A DNA stretch of 64,000 nucleotides from a bacterium (GTDB lineage: Bacteria; Auribacterota; Auribacteria; Auribacterales; Auribacteraceae), in the NCBI GenBank assembly GCA_024233545.1, contig JACKPL010000002.1, positions 62,001-126,000 of the forward strand. The letters run 5' to 3'. The position numbers were made by a program, and so were the translations under genes. The notes below the pieces were generated by a model, which did no database searches, had not been told where the DNA came from, and saw nothing but the letters and a program-made list of their open reading frames with translations. Position 1 is the first letter of the stretch. The number at the start of each line of letters is the position of its first letter. Below, piece by piece: positions 17,299 to 26,300 of the stretch.

Positions 17299-18681
17299 TT
17301 AAAAAAACGTGTTGATCGTTTTTAATGTCAAAACATTATTGTAAAGCCCGTTAAGAAAATCAGAAAAAGTATGGTTTTGTGTAAAAATATAACGATATTC
17401 CCCGATATACTGGGGCCAAATGTACCCTTCAGGAAACTCCAATATTCGTGATATGCTGACCAAAAATCCTGCATAACTGAATAGTGTAGCGGCAATAGAG
17501 AAAATTACAATTATCCATTGAGCCTTTGAACGGATTGTAAATAAAGGCGTCATACAAAATGTAAAAAACGGCAAACAATCGATAAGAAATCGCTGTGAGT
17601 ATGAATCGCCCCCATGCCATAATCGCCAGTATCCGTATATGAGGCATAAAGGCATCAGTTGAATGAATGAAAATAAAGCGGTTAGCGATGCGTTGCTGGA
17701 TACAGATGGATAGCCCCTGCCTAAAAAGATAAACATTCCCGGAATACACAATATAAATAATGGGTGGAACATAAAAAAACCGCTGTGCGGAGAAAAGAGG
17801 CTCAGGTAGAACGGTATTCGGTTGAAACAAAATTCCAACGTGTAACTTGGACGTAATTGATGTGCATGCACCCACCAGAAAACAGGAAGTATCCAGAACA
17901 GAGCCGTAAATCCGCCAAGAAGATAAAAAACAATCTTTATTCTGTGTGAATCAACAATAAATGGAATGAACACAATGCACGACATAAGCAGTATGTTGGT
18001 GTATCTGACTGTTGTTGCCAATCCAATGCAAAGTCCAATCAAAAACCAGAAATACGGTTTTCGAGTCGCCAGATATTTTGAAAAACAAAACAATAAACAT
18101 GAAATAAGAAAAAAACTGTTGGCATGGCTCATGCCCGATTGAGCATAATAATGGAGCGGGCTTGCAAAATACGTACACAATACAAGCACGGCGCTTAAGT
18201 TTGTTCCGAATCCATTAAGGCGCAAAACCAAAAACAGTATAAACAGCCCGAGCAGTGTATAAATATTGTGAGCAAAGATAAATCCGAATATCCGAAAAAA
18301 AACAGCAGTGGAGATCGGAGAAAAATTTGGTTTTTTGAATATACGCTCTTGGGGAATGTGTAGTGGAATAACCGAACCGAGCATGGCGCCGAAAAGAAAA
18401 AAAGGAGCGTTCATCAGCGCTAATCCCGGCGGGTATTGTGTGATATACCTGCCGGTTTCCGGATCGTTCGTGAAACCATTGTGCACGCCGTAGATATTAT
18501 TGTCCAAGTTCAAATCGGCGTCGATCAATAGCGATTCACAAATGGCATAGTATCCCCATCCGTCGCCGCCCAACCCTTGTTCAAAAATGACCATATGCAC
18601 AGTGATGAACGCCAAGAAGATACAAATGAGGTATGGGGTTTTGCGCTTCATCGCTTTTTCTTCTTCATTGTGTGCCGTCAT
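17299..18681 (-). CDS. Polytopic membrane protein of the GT-C glycosyltransferase type
   Basis: 460 residues with about 10-11 predicted membrane helices. After the first helix a periplasmic loop carries GGDGWGYYAICESLLIDAD and then TQYPPGLALMNAPFFLFG, the acidic and YPPG/LxxAPFF pattern of PMT/ArnT-like lipid-linked sugar transferases. No soluble catalytic domain is present, which is typical of GT-C enzymes that use polyprenyl-phosphate sugars at the outer face of the inner membrane. Two start choices exist: the ATG at 18681, or the ATG at 18651 (MKRKTPYLI), which better fits a signal-anchor start; neither has a strong ribosome binding site. It is a stand-alone minus-strand gene with 76 bp to the EIIA-like ORF upstream. 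Acceptor unknown. Confidence 0.7.
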   Translation of the reverse strand: MTAHNEEEKAMKRKTPYLICIFLAFITVHMVIFEQGLGGDGWGYYAICESLLIDADLNLDNNIYGVHNGFTNDPETGRYITQYPPGLALMNAPFFLFGAMLGSVIPLHIPQERIFKKPNFSPISTAVFFRIFGFIFAHNIYTLLGLFILFLVLRLNGFGTNLSAVLVLCTYFASPLHYYAQSGMSHANSFFLISCLLFCFSKYLATRKPYFWFLIGLCIGLATTVRYTNILLMSCIVFIPFIVDSHRIKIVFYLLGGFTALFWILPVFWWVHAHQLRPSYTLEFCFNRIPFYLSLFSPHSGFFMFHPLFILCIPGMFIFLGRGYPSVSSNASLTALFSFIQLMPLCLIYGYWRLWHGGDSYSQRFLIDCLPFFTFCMTPLFTIRSKAQWIIVIFSIAATLFSYAGFLVSISRILEFPEGYIWPQYIGEYRYIFTQNHTFSDFLNGLYNNVLTLKTINTFF

Positions 18682-18757
18682 GTATATAGAGAAAGTGTTT
18701 AATAAACGTTTTGGTTCTCAGACAAGTTAGTTATTAAGCAGGAGGCAGGCAAAGAGT

Positions 18758-19114
18758 TTATTCATGATGCCGTTTCCGTTTGCCGAGCAGGATGATATCC
18801 CGCAGGTCTTCGATGGATTTTGCCGCAAGCCATTTCTTCTCAAACCGCGGGTTTTGTACGATTTGAGCGATGGCCGCCAACGCTCTCAAATGAAAATTCC
18901 TCTCGTCGCGGGTTCCGGCAAGCACAAATACGGCTTTAACCGGTTCCGGTTCATTTGGAAACGATATCCCATCCGAGCATCTGATAAGGATAACATCAAA
19001 AACTTTTTCACCGTCGACTATAATGTGCGGGATTGCTAGGTGTTGGCTTATTACAGTACTGCTTTCGCGTTCGCGATCTTCCAACAGATTAAAAATCACT
19101 TCCTGCGATTGCAA
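18758..19114 (-). CDS. PTS EIIA-type (fructose/nitrogen) domain, C-terminal part of a frame-split permease-EIIA gene
   Basis: 118 residues. The ORF covers only the later two thirds of an EIIA-2 (PtsN-like) domain: NLLEDRERESSTVIS, then LAIPHIIV with H30 as the phosphorylatable histidine, then the AVFVLAGTRDERNFHLRALA segment. The first part of the domain (VLDIDHHITMKELF...AQHLSVRL) is the C-terminal end of the overlapping permease ORF in another frame. The ORF could start only at a TTG inside that gene and would then lack the first helix and strand. I therefore read it as the tail of one gene broken by a single-base indel near 19113-19117. If real, it regulates or senses via phosphorylation of the transporter. 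Confidence 0.75.
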   Translation of the reverse strand: MQSQEVIFNLLEDRERESSTVISQHLAIPHIIVDGEKVFDVILIRCSDGISFPNEPEPVKAVFVLAGTRDERNFHLRALAAIAQIVQNPRFEKKWLAAKSIEDLRDIILLGKRKRHHE

Positions 19115-20594
19115 GCCGCACTGATAAATGCTGAGCGGTTATTGTAAATAATTCTTTCATAGTAATGTGGTGGTCTATATCCAGAACAATGCATTGTTCT
19201 ACAATATGGTCAAAGCGGTCTTTGACGATGTCGTCTCGTTCGTTGATAATCTCTTTGAGTTCCGATTCAAGAGACCGAGAAGTAAGTTCTTTAGCGGTAA
19301 GGCGTTCAATCAAATGTAATAACGCAAATTCGCGCGTTGAACGGATTCTGCCGTAAAACCAATAGGCAAAAAAACCGCCGGCGATAAGTAAAATACAGAT
19401 TGTTAGAGGTTCAACGCCCATTTTTGAAAGAAGAAAAAAGAATCCTATAATACCGATTATTTGAGGCCAAGGGTAGAGCGGTGCGCGAAATTTCGGCTGA
19501 TAATTTTGTATGCCGCTTTGGCGCAGTATGATAACAGATAGACTGGACAAAATATAGGTTAAAATCAGTACTGTTGAAGCCGTTTTGACCAGTATTTCAA
19601 GCCGCATCAGTAGAAATAATGTCATTACTAAGCCGGTCATCAAAACTGAGATATACGGTGTTTTGAATTTCGAATGTATCCTGCCGAGAAATTCCGGCAT
19701 AAGCTGATCTCTGCTCAATGCCAACGGATAACGAGATGCCGCCATAATACCTGCGTTTGCTGTGGTAATAAAAGCGAGCATAGCGGCAATGTCCAATGCA
19801 ACAACGCCTTTAAACCCCATACTGTTATGTGCGCCGTCGGAAATCGGGGTAAGCGTGCTACCAAGCTGAACAGAGTCTACTATCCCTGAGGTAATAAAAA
19901 CAATCAGTAAATAAATCAGCGTGACAATGATAAGTGAAAGAATCATCCCCAAAGGAATATTTCTGCCGGGATTTTGTGTTTCCTCTGCAATACATGCAAT
20001 TTTTAATAAGCCGCCGTACGATACGAAAACAAATCCTGTCGTTGCAAAAACGGCGATCCATCCGTGAGGCGCAAACGGTACATAAGCATGCATATCCACT
20101 TTTTTAAATCCGAATACAATATATAAGAGAAGGAGCGCCAGTAATCCGGTAACTAACCCTACCTGCAATCTGCCGGCGTCTTTAGCGCTGATTAAGTTAA
20201 GAACAACAAAGACAACACAAAGGCAAACGGCTAAAACTTGAAGGTTAACCGGTATTAAGCGTGATGCAAATTCTGCCATACCGATAAGTGCAAAAGCGCT
20301 TTTAAGCGACAATGCAAGCCAGCTGAGAAGCCCCGATATGGTGCCGACAGCCGCACCCATGCTCCGCATAATAAAAAAGTAATCTCCGCCGGCACGAGGC
20401 ATTGCAGTGGTCAGTTCTGCGATACTGAAGACTCCTGTTAGGGCAAGCAGTCCGCCAATCAAATATGATACAGTTACTGCCGGTCCGGCTTGTGCATGTG
20501 CCAATCCCGGTAAAATAAATAATCCTGAACTAATCATCGCTCCTGTTGCGATGCAAAATACATCAAGCAAGGAAAACTCTTTTTTCATTTTCAT
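19089..20594 (-). CDS. APC-superfamily amino acid permease, N-terminal part of a frame-split permease-EIIA fusion
   Basis: 501 residues. Twelve membrane helices span about residues 5-415, with the APC hallmark near the N-terminus (FCIATGAMISSGLFILPGLAHAQAGPAV) and AMPRAGGDYFFIMRSMG in the TM2-TM3 region. A cytoplasmic tail (about 420-501) has a charged helical linker and then the start of a PTS EIIA-like domain, CIVLDIDHHITMKELFTITA. The frame ends abruptly at HLSVRLAIAGSDF, and the domain resumes one frame over in the next ORF (18758-19114), which overlaps by 26 bases. Removing one base near 19113-19117 would join them as ...HLSVRLQSQEVIFNLL. The intact protein would be about 615 residues: an amino acid/polyamine transporter with a fused EIIA regulatory domain. 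Transported substrate unknown. Confidence 0.88.
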   Translation of the reverse strand: MKMKKEFSLLDVFCIATGAMISSGLFILPGLAHAQAGPAVTVSYLIGGLLALTGVFSIAELTTAMPRAGGDYFFIMRSMGAAVGTISGLLSWLALSLKSAFALIGMAEFASRLIPVNLQVLAVCLCVVFVVLNLISAKDAGRLQVGLVTGLLALLLLYIVFGFKKVDMHAYVPFAPHGWIAVFATTGFVFVSYGGLLKIACIAEETQNPGRNIPLGMILSLIIVTLIYLLIVFITSGIVDSVQLGSTLTPISDGAHNSMGFKGVVALDIAAMLAFITTANAGIMAASRYPLALSRDQLMPEFLGRIHSKFKTPYISVLMTGLVMTLFLLMRLEILVKTASTVLILTYILSSLSVIILRQSGIQNYQPKFRAPLYPWPQIIGIIGFFFLLSKMGVEPLTICILLIAGGFFAYWFYGRIRSTREFALLHLIERLTAKELTSRSLESELKEIINERDDIVKDRFDHIVEQCIVLDIDHHITMKELFTITAQHLSVRLAIAGSDF

Positions 20595-20779
20595 AATAAA
20601 TGCCTGCAGTATAAATTTAGGAATAGCGTTGCTTTGTTTCCAACGACAGGATATCTCAATTACTTTATTTTGTGAAGATATTTTTTGAGTTTAACGATAG
20701 GCGCCTCGTCATTAAACCGGGAACGTTTGACACTGAACACTATGTGGCATATAATAGTTTACTCAAAGGATTTGGATAT

Positions 20780-22354
20780 ATGATGGGGAAAAAAGTTTGT
20801 TCATTAGCTGTACTGTTTTTCTTAACCGCTATTGTCGGTACAGCATTCTTTTTGCGCGCCTATAGGATTGATTTCGGGTTGCCGGATGAATATCACCCTG
20901 ATGAACGGATAGTGTCAAGGCAGGTAGAAGGTTTTTTAAACGGGCACTATCGCCTTGAACGCCTCAACCATCCTCCTCTGCAAAAAAACATGGCATTTTT
21001 AGGATTGAGCATAATCAGGTTATTTCGCTATATTCCGCCTGAGCAGTATTGGGATTATTCTATTCGAGCGGTGCGTTGGGTGAGTGTGTGCATGGGGACG
21101 GCATCGATTTTTTTTCTTTATGTGCTCGCCTGTCATTTTGTGTGCCGGTTTACCGCGTTGTGTGTTGCTTTAGTTTATGCTGTTTTGCCGGTTGCCGTGG
21201 TGTTGTCAAAATACGGGTTGCCGGATATAACCGTTTCATGCCTGATGATTGTTTGTTTCATACTTGTTTTAAAAATGTATGAAAAACCGACGCCGGTACG
21301 GTCTTTTGTAACGGGCATGTGTACGGCATTGGCATGTTCTGCGAAATATAACGGAATTGTTGTATTCGGTTCTTCAATGTGTGCCTTTATTTTCTTGGCA
21401 TACCAATGGAAATCATCAAAAAGCCGGAAGAAGTTACTTCTCTTAATTACATTGTTCCTCATGGGAGCGGCACTAGGGTTTATTGCAGGGTTTCCACCTA
21501 TTCAATTCGGCGGGTTTAAGATGTTATATCAGTCGCTTAAGTTTGAATTGAGGCATTTATTTTTCTCAGGGCACAAAGGGATTAACATTGTCAGTGACGG
21601 TTTCTTTTTTATGTACCATTTTTTTTATACTATCCTGCCGTCGACAGGAAAGCTTCTTCTCGGATGGATTATATGCGGCTGTATTTATGCCTTAGTGGGT
21701 TTAAATAAGAGGGTTCTTATTATTCTCTCGGGTGTTGTGCCATATTATATCATGATGGAGTCGGCTTATAAAGTGCCGGTGAATGCCGAGCGTTATATGG
21801 TTCCCATTTTGAGCATATTTATTTTGTTTGCCGGAATCTTTTGTGATAAACTTAGTTCGTTTTTGGTGAGGCGTTTGAAATGGCTGTATTGTTATAAAAA
21901 CTATTTCTTCATAGGGGTACTTCTTTATACTCTGTATATGCCGTTAGACAAATCGTTAAAAGTGCTCACCGCAATGTATCCGGATACCCGTTTAATTATG
22001 AAAGAGTGGATACATGCTAATGTTCCAGAAGGGTCTCGGATTTTTATGCAGTGGGCATCAAGCCCGCTCTACCCGAATTTAGATGGAATGGGGTTCAGCA
22101 TTCTATCAAACGATGGAATCAGGGTGGGTGGATTAAGACAAGTGGCGGCACATGCCGATTATATTCTGGCAAGCAGTATTATTTATGACCGGTATTTAAA
22201 GTATCCTGAGGGAGTGCCGGGCAACACTGCATTTTACAATCGGCTATTTGCGTCCGGCGCACTGGTATATGAGGCAAAAGGATATGCATACTTATATCAT
22301 AATCCAACGTTACGGTTATATCGATTTAAACATAAAGATACTAAAATACAATGA
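20780..22354 (+). CDS. GT-C family membrane glycosyltransferase (PMT/ArnT-like)
   Basis: 524 residues starting at the ATG at 20780, which has AAAGGA eight bases upstream; the reading frame is open further 5' but that part is polar and lacks a ribosome binding site. The first helix is followed by RIDFGLPDEYHPDERIV, carrying the acidic D-E...D-E motif of the first periplasmic loop that GT-C enzymes use for catalysis, and then RLNHPPLQKNMAFLG, the proline-rich PPL motif of the GT39 group. About ten more helices follow. It likely transfers a sugar from a polyprenyl-phosphate donor at the periplasmic face. The stop overlaps the start of the next gene (ATGA), so it is cotranscribed with the GT2 enzyme, which may make the lipid-linked donor or extend the same glycan. 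Confidence 0.85.
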   Translation: MMGKKVCSLAVLFFLTAIVGTAFFLRAYRIDFGLPDEYHPDERIVSRQVEGFLNGHYRLERLNHPPLQKNMAFLGLSIIRLFRYIPPEQYWDYSIRAVRWVSVCMGTASIFFLYVLACHFVCRFTALCVALVYAVLPVAVVLSKYGLPDITVSCLMIVCFILVLKMYEKPTPVRSFVTGMCTALACSAKYNGIVVFGSSMCAFIFLAYQWKSSKSRKKLLLLITLFLMGAALGFIAGFPPIQFGGFKMLYQSLKFELRHLFFSGHKGINIVSDGFFFMYHFFYTILPSTGKLLLGWIICGCIYALVGLNKRVLIILSGVVPYYIMMESAYKVPVNAERYMVPILSIFILFAGIFCDKLSSFLVRRLKWLYCYKNYFFIGVLLYTLYMPLDKSLKVLTAMYPDTRLIMKEWIHANVPEGSRIFMQWASSPLYPNLDGMGFSILSNDGIRVGGLRQVAAHADYILASSIIYDRYLKYPEGVPGNTAFYNRLFASGALVYEAKGYAYLYHNPTLRLYRFKHKDTKIQ

Positions 22355-23376
22355 ATGAAACACAAGAAACACTGATTTCAATAATTTTACCGGTATACAA
22401 TTCTGCTCAATACATTGAACGGTCAATTTCCAGTATTCGGAAAAGTACGTATAAGAAGTACGAGTTAATAGTCATTGATGATGCATCAACCGATAATACA
22501 GTGCAGTTAGCGGAAAGCTTAAAACCCGATCTTTTGTTGAGAAACGATTGTAATCATGGCCCTTGTTATACCCGAAACCTCGGCGTTTCCCATTCAAGAG
22601 GAAGTATACTCTACTTTCATGATGCAGATATTATGATGTTTCCCGATACGCTCCAAAAAGTATACGATACCATTATTAAAAAGCGCCATGACTGTGTTAT
22701 CGGCTTATACAGCCTTTCTCATCCGAATACGAATTTGTGTTCTCTTTATAAAAATACATGGATACGGTTTTCGTATCTTCGATCGGGAGAAAAAGCCGAT
22801 TGGTTTTTTACCGCAGTTGGCGCTATTAGAAAATCAGTGTGGGATGCAAACCCTCAATTTGAAATCCAACTGTGCAATAAAAAAGGAGGCGGGGATATCG
22901 AATACGGCAAAGTATTAGTACGCAACGGATACTCTATCGTACTTGATAAAACGTTAGAAGTTGTTCACTTAAAGAAATTTACACTCAGAGAACTGCTTGA
23001 AAACGATCTGTACCGTTCTTTTGGATATTCTCGCGCATCGTTGATACGTAAACGCTCAGTAGGTGAATTAAGCCGTCAGGGATACGCCAATATTTCCGGT
23101 AATTTTATAGGCAGTATTTGTCTTTCATGGCTCATTCTTTTTTGTACTGCATTATCTTTTATTATGCCAAAGTGTTGGGTTATGGCTGGCATATTGATCG
23201 GTGTGTATGGATGGCATAATCGCCGGTTTGTATCTTTTATTGCTAAACATTTCTCACTCAATTTTACATTGAAAGTATTGCCCGTAATGTTTGCCGATCA
23301 TGTTGTGTGCGGCATAGGGGTATTGGGTGCGCTTTTTGAGAAAATAGTTTGTTGCGGTAAATTGAAAAGAAAATGA
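22351..23376 (+). CDS. GT2-family glycosyltransferase with C-terminal membrane helices
   Basis: 341 residues. The GT-A fold is clear: ISIILPVYNSAQYIERSISS at the N-terminus, IVIDDASTDNT at 40-50 for nucleotide-sugar binding, NLGVSHSRGSILYFHDADIM with the DAD metal motif at 91-93, and GGGDIEYGKVLVRNGY as the acceptor-side region. Residues about 245-330 contain two to three membrane segments, as in dolichol-phosphate-sugar synthase-like and exopolysaccharide GT2 enzymes. It overlaps the previous GT-C gene by four bases. The pair may form a route in which this enzyme loads a polyprenyl carrier and the GT-C enzyme transfers the sugar. Specific sugar unknown. Confidence 0.9.
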   Translation: MNETQETLISIILPVYNSAQYIERSISSIRKSTYKKYELIVIDDASTDNTVQLAESLKPDLLLRNDCNHGPCYTRNLGVSHSRGSILYFHDADIMMFPDTLQKVYDTIIKKRHDCVIGLYSLSHPNTNLCSLYKNTWIRFSYLRSGEKADWFFTAVGAIRKSVWDANPQFEIQLCNKKGGGDIEYGKVLVRNGYSIVLDKTLEVVHLKKFTLRELLENDLYRSFGYSRASLIRKRSVGELSRQGYANISGNFIGSICLSWLILFCTALSFIMPKCWVMAGILIGVYGWHNRRFVSFIAKHFSLNFTLKVLPVMFADHVVCGIGVLGALFEKIVCCGKLKRK

Positions 23377-23398
23377 TGTTTTAGGCGTCTTATTTTTT

Positions 23399-26300
23399 TT
23401 ACAGGCTTTCTTCTATAATGCGTTGCCGTATCAGCACATTGGTGTTCGGCGATGGAATAGAGGAGAAACGTTCTATAAATCCGAGAAGAAGAGCGGCGTC
23501 GGATTCAGGCAATCTCGTGAAAGCACGTATTACCGAATCTGCCGGCGCGGCATCCATGTTAGGAGAAAAGCGCTGGAAAACGGTGTCCTTGGCTTTTTCA
23601 GAGACGATAAATAACCGTATGAAATCTTGAGTATCAATGGCATATAAATTTCTGCCGTTGAGAATTTCTTCAATTTCCTGCATTGAAAATCCATGCCGTT
23701 CTAATACTGTATATCGAGGAAATTTTTCTCTGATGAAGAGATGTTGTATGGCGCCGTCAGATAGAGAACCTTCAATACTTCCTTGTTCAAGATAGAAGAA
23801 AGATTCTAACGTATTGGTAATGTGTGTATGCGCCGATTGTTCAAAAACAGTATCGCTAGTTCCCGATATTGTAATCAGAGCAAATGTTCCGGTTGAGTTT
23901 GACCGTGTTCTGTCGGTACTCCAAAGAGTTGCGAGCCGTTGTGCAAACAGTTGCCGCGTATTGTCTGATGTACTGAAAAATAACATGCCTTGCCCTATTT
24001 TGCGTATTCCTTCAGTACCTTCTCGGAGTGATTTGTCGGTACGTTCTCCGGCAAGTACAGGTTCTGAGGCAAACGAGAGCATTTGCGCATCTCCACTGCC
24101 GCCGAGAATTATAGCGTCTATCGCGCCGTTGTCTTTTAGTATTTTTGCAAGAGCCGGAACATTCATTTCTCCCGTAATTGTGAGAAGAAGAAGCGTACCG
24201 GATTGTGTAATTCCCATTGCTGAAAATGAACTGCGAATTTCAGATTCTGACGGCGTAAACCCCAGTTCTTGCCCTGATGTATAAGATATAGTATCCGGAA
24301 CGGTGACAGCGGGAAAAATTCTGCCGTTTTGGACTATTGCTGGGCCGGGTATTCCCCACATGATGTCATGTTTTCCTTGAAGGATATTATCTTGTACCGT
24401 AATACTGTACATAGAAGGGCGATTGTTCGAATCGAATGCAATAATGTTGAATGTGCCGCTCAATGGCAAACGCCGTTTCTGGTGAGTGCCGGGTACCGGT
24501 TTAGTGATGAATTGGTTATCAATAATGAGGAATGCGTTTGCCGCCGCCCAGTCCGCGTTTGATCCGTTGATTGCGGCAAGCAGAGGGCGGGTTTCACGCT
24601 GTGTTTCAGCCGCCGCCATTTCCGGCAGTGTCCTGCCGGAACGAGGTTTATAAATATAGCCCGGAAGTTGAGGAAGATACGAGAACTTGCTCATATCGCG
24701 TAAGCGAAAATCCTCTTCCGATATCCCTTTCAATTGAAACTCTCCTGCTGGTAATGCAATAAGTCTGCCTATTCCAAATAATTGGTTTGACGGATTATCC
24801 ACGACGAGTTCTTTTTGCATGAGACTGCCAAAATCATTCCATTCGCTTATTCCTTCAGTTACGAGATTACGAGAAAGGTTATTGTATAACGCTTCAAGAT
24901 TATTTCGTTGTGCCGGATTGATCCACTGAGTTTTAGATAAAACAGAGATGCGGTGGAGCGTCTTATCCAGAGCGGCTGGAGAATCAGGAACGACTCTTGA
25001 TGAAACAGCCGTAATAAATGCATCTGCCTTTTCTTTTGCACCTGCGAAGTTACCTGTTTTTGCTTTGAGAAGTGCTTGCCCGAACAATATCCCCGATACG
25101 TCAAGATTTTTATCTTCTAGTAAAGGAAGGAGATTGTCTGCGTGCCGGATGAGTGCGGGCAACTGTGTGGCGGTGAATCCTTTCCCGTGTTGGCTGGCGG
25201 CGCGGGCAAGGATGCGCGTTATGCGGATGTCTTCGCTCATCAAATATTCAAAAAACGGCAGAAAACGGTTCGGATGTGATGAAAAAGCATTATAAAGCAA
25301 TCCTACGTCAGGCAATTCTTCAACCGATTCTCTGTTGTGCGCAGAGAGAAATGCCGGCGTGAACTCTCGAACGGCAAATTCTGCGATCTGTGCAAAAGAG
25401 TGTGCCGGCGAGCCGGGCGGTTCAGCAAGAAGTTTGTCTCCGCGAATGAGCCGTGTCAACAGCGAAGTACCGCTGAATAATTGGGCTGAGAAATCTCGTG
25501 CGGCAATCTCGAGCAATGGTACAGATGGTTCAATGGATGGTTCTTGGAAAACCATACTGTCTTTACGGAATAAACCGGATGCCAAGTGAGCAAAAAAATA
25601 GTCGATGAGCGATTCTCTCGGTGTTGTTCCGTCCAGAGCAAGGAGTGCTGTTGATAATTCTGCGGTTTTTGAAGCCGTCTCAAGCCGAAGAGCAAACGAA
25701 TAATTGTCGCCGAACCGATTTTGTGCGGTATGGGTAAAAAGACGGTATGCATCAAGAAAAGAATCTAAATCGTTCCATTGAATAATACCGGATTGAATAA
25801 AATGAACTGCTGTTTCTGCTTGGTCGAGTACACTATTGTAGCGCATCAATGCGGTGTTGCGCGCCTCAATTCTAGATGACGTTGTACCGGCAAGAGCGGC
25901 TTTTATTTTTTGTGCGGTGAGTTGTGATACTTCAAAGTATAACCGTGGGTTGTTGAATCGCAGTAAAATCATAAAACGGGTAAAATCTTGAAAAAAAACG
26001 GAATTAAGAGCGAAGTTCCTGTCATCCAATACTTTTTCATAAATTCGCCAGCTGAGGTTATTGACAAATAAATCATCGCTTTCCATCTGGAGAGCGGATA
26101 AACCGAACGTATAAAACGGATTGAAATGGAAATCAGGCTGGCCGTCGGCGTTGAAACGAATCTCAAAGAAAAAATGCTCTTTTTGTTTGGCACGATGTTG
26201 CAGTTCGTAAATGATGCCGCCGGCGTTTTGAGCGATAATAGATATATCGAACCGAATGAATTGATTTGCAGATGCCAGCCACTTTGTGTAACGAGGGTCT

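Noticed and set aside
17303..17323. AAAAACG/CGTTTTT hairpin at the end of the GT-C gene
   Set aside because: Only two G-C pairs and located within the coding end; too weak to call a terminator.
23814..24284. 156-codon plus-strand ORF opposite the 1511-residue gene
   Set aside because: Antisense shadow: Cys/Arg/Ser-rich composition, no ribosome binding site, and the minus-strand frame is intact over 4.5 kb.
24948..25295. 115-codon plus-strand ORF opposite the 1511-residue gene
   Set aside because: Antisense shadow with biased composition and no recognisable motif.
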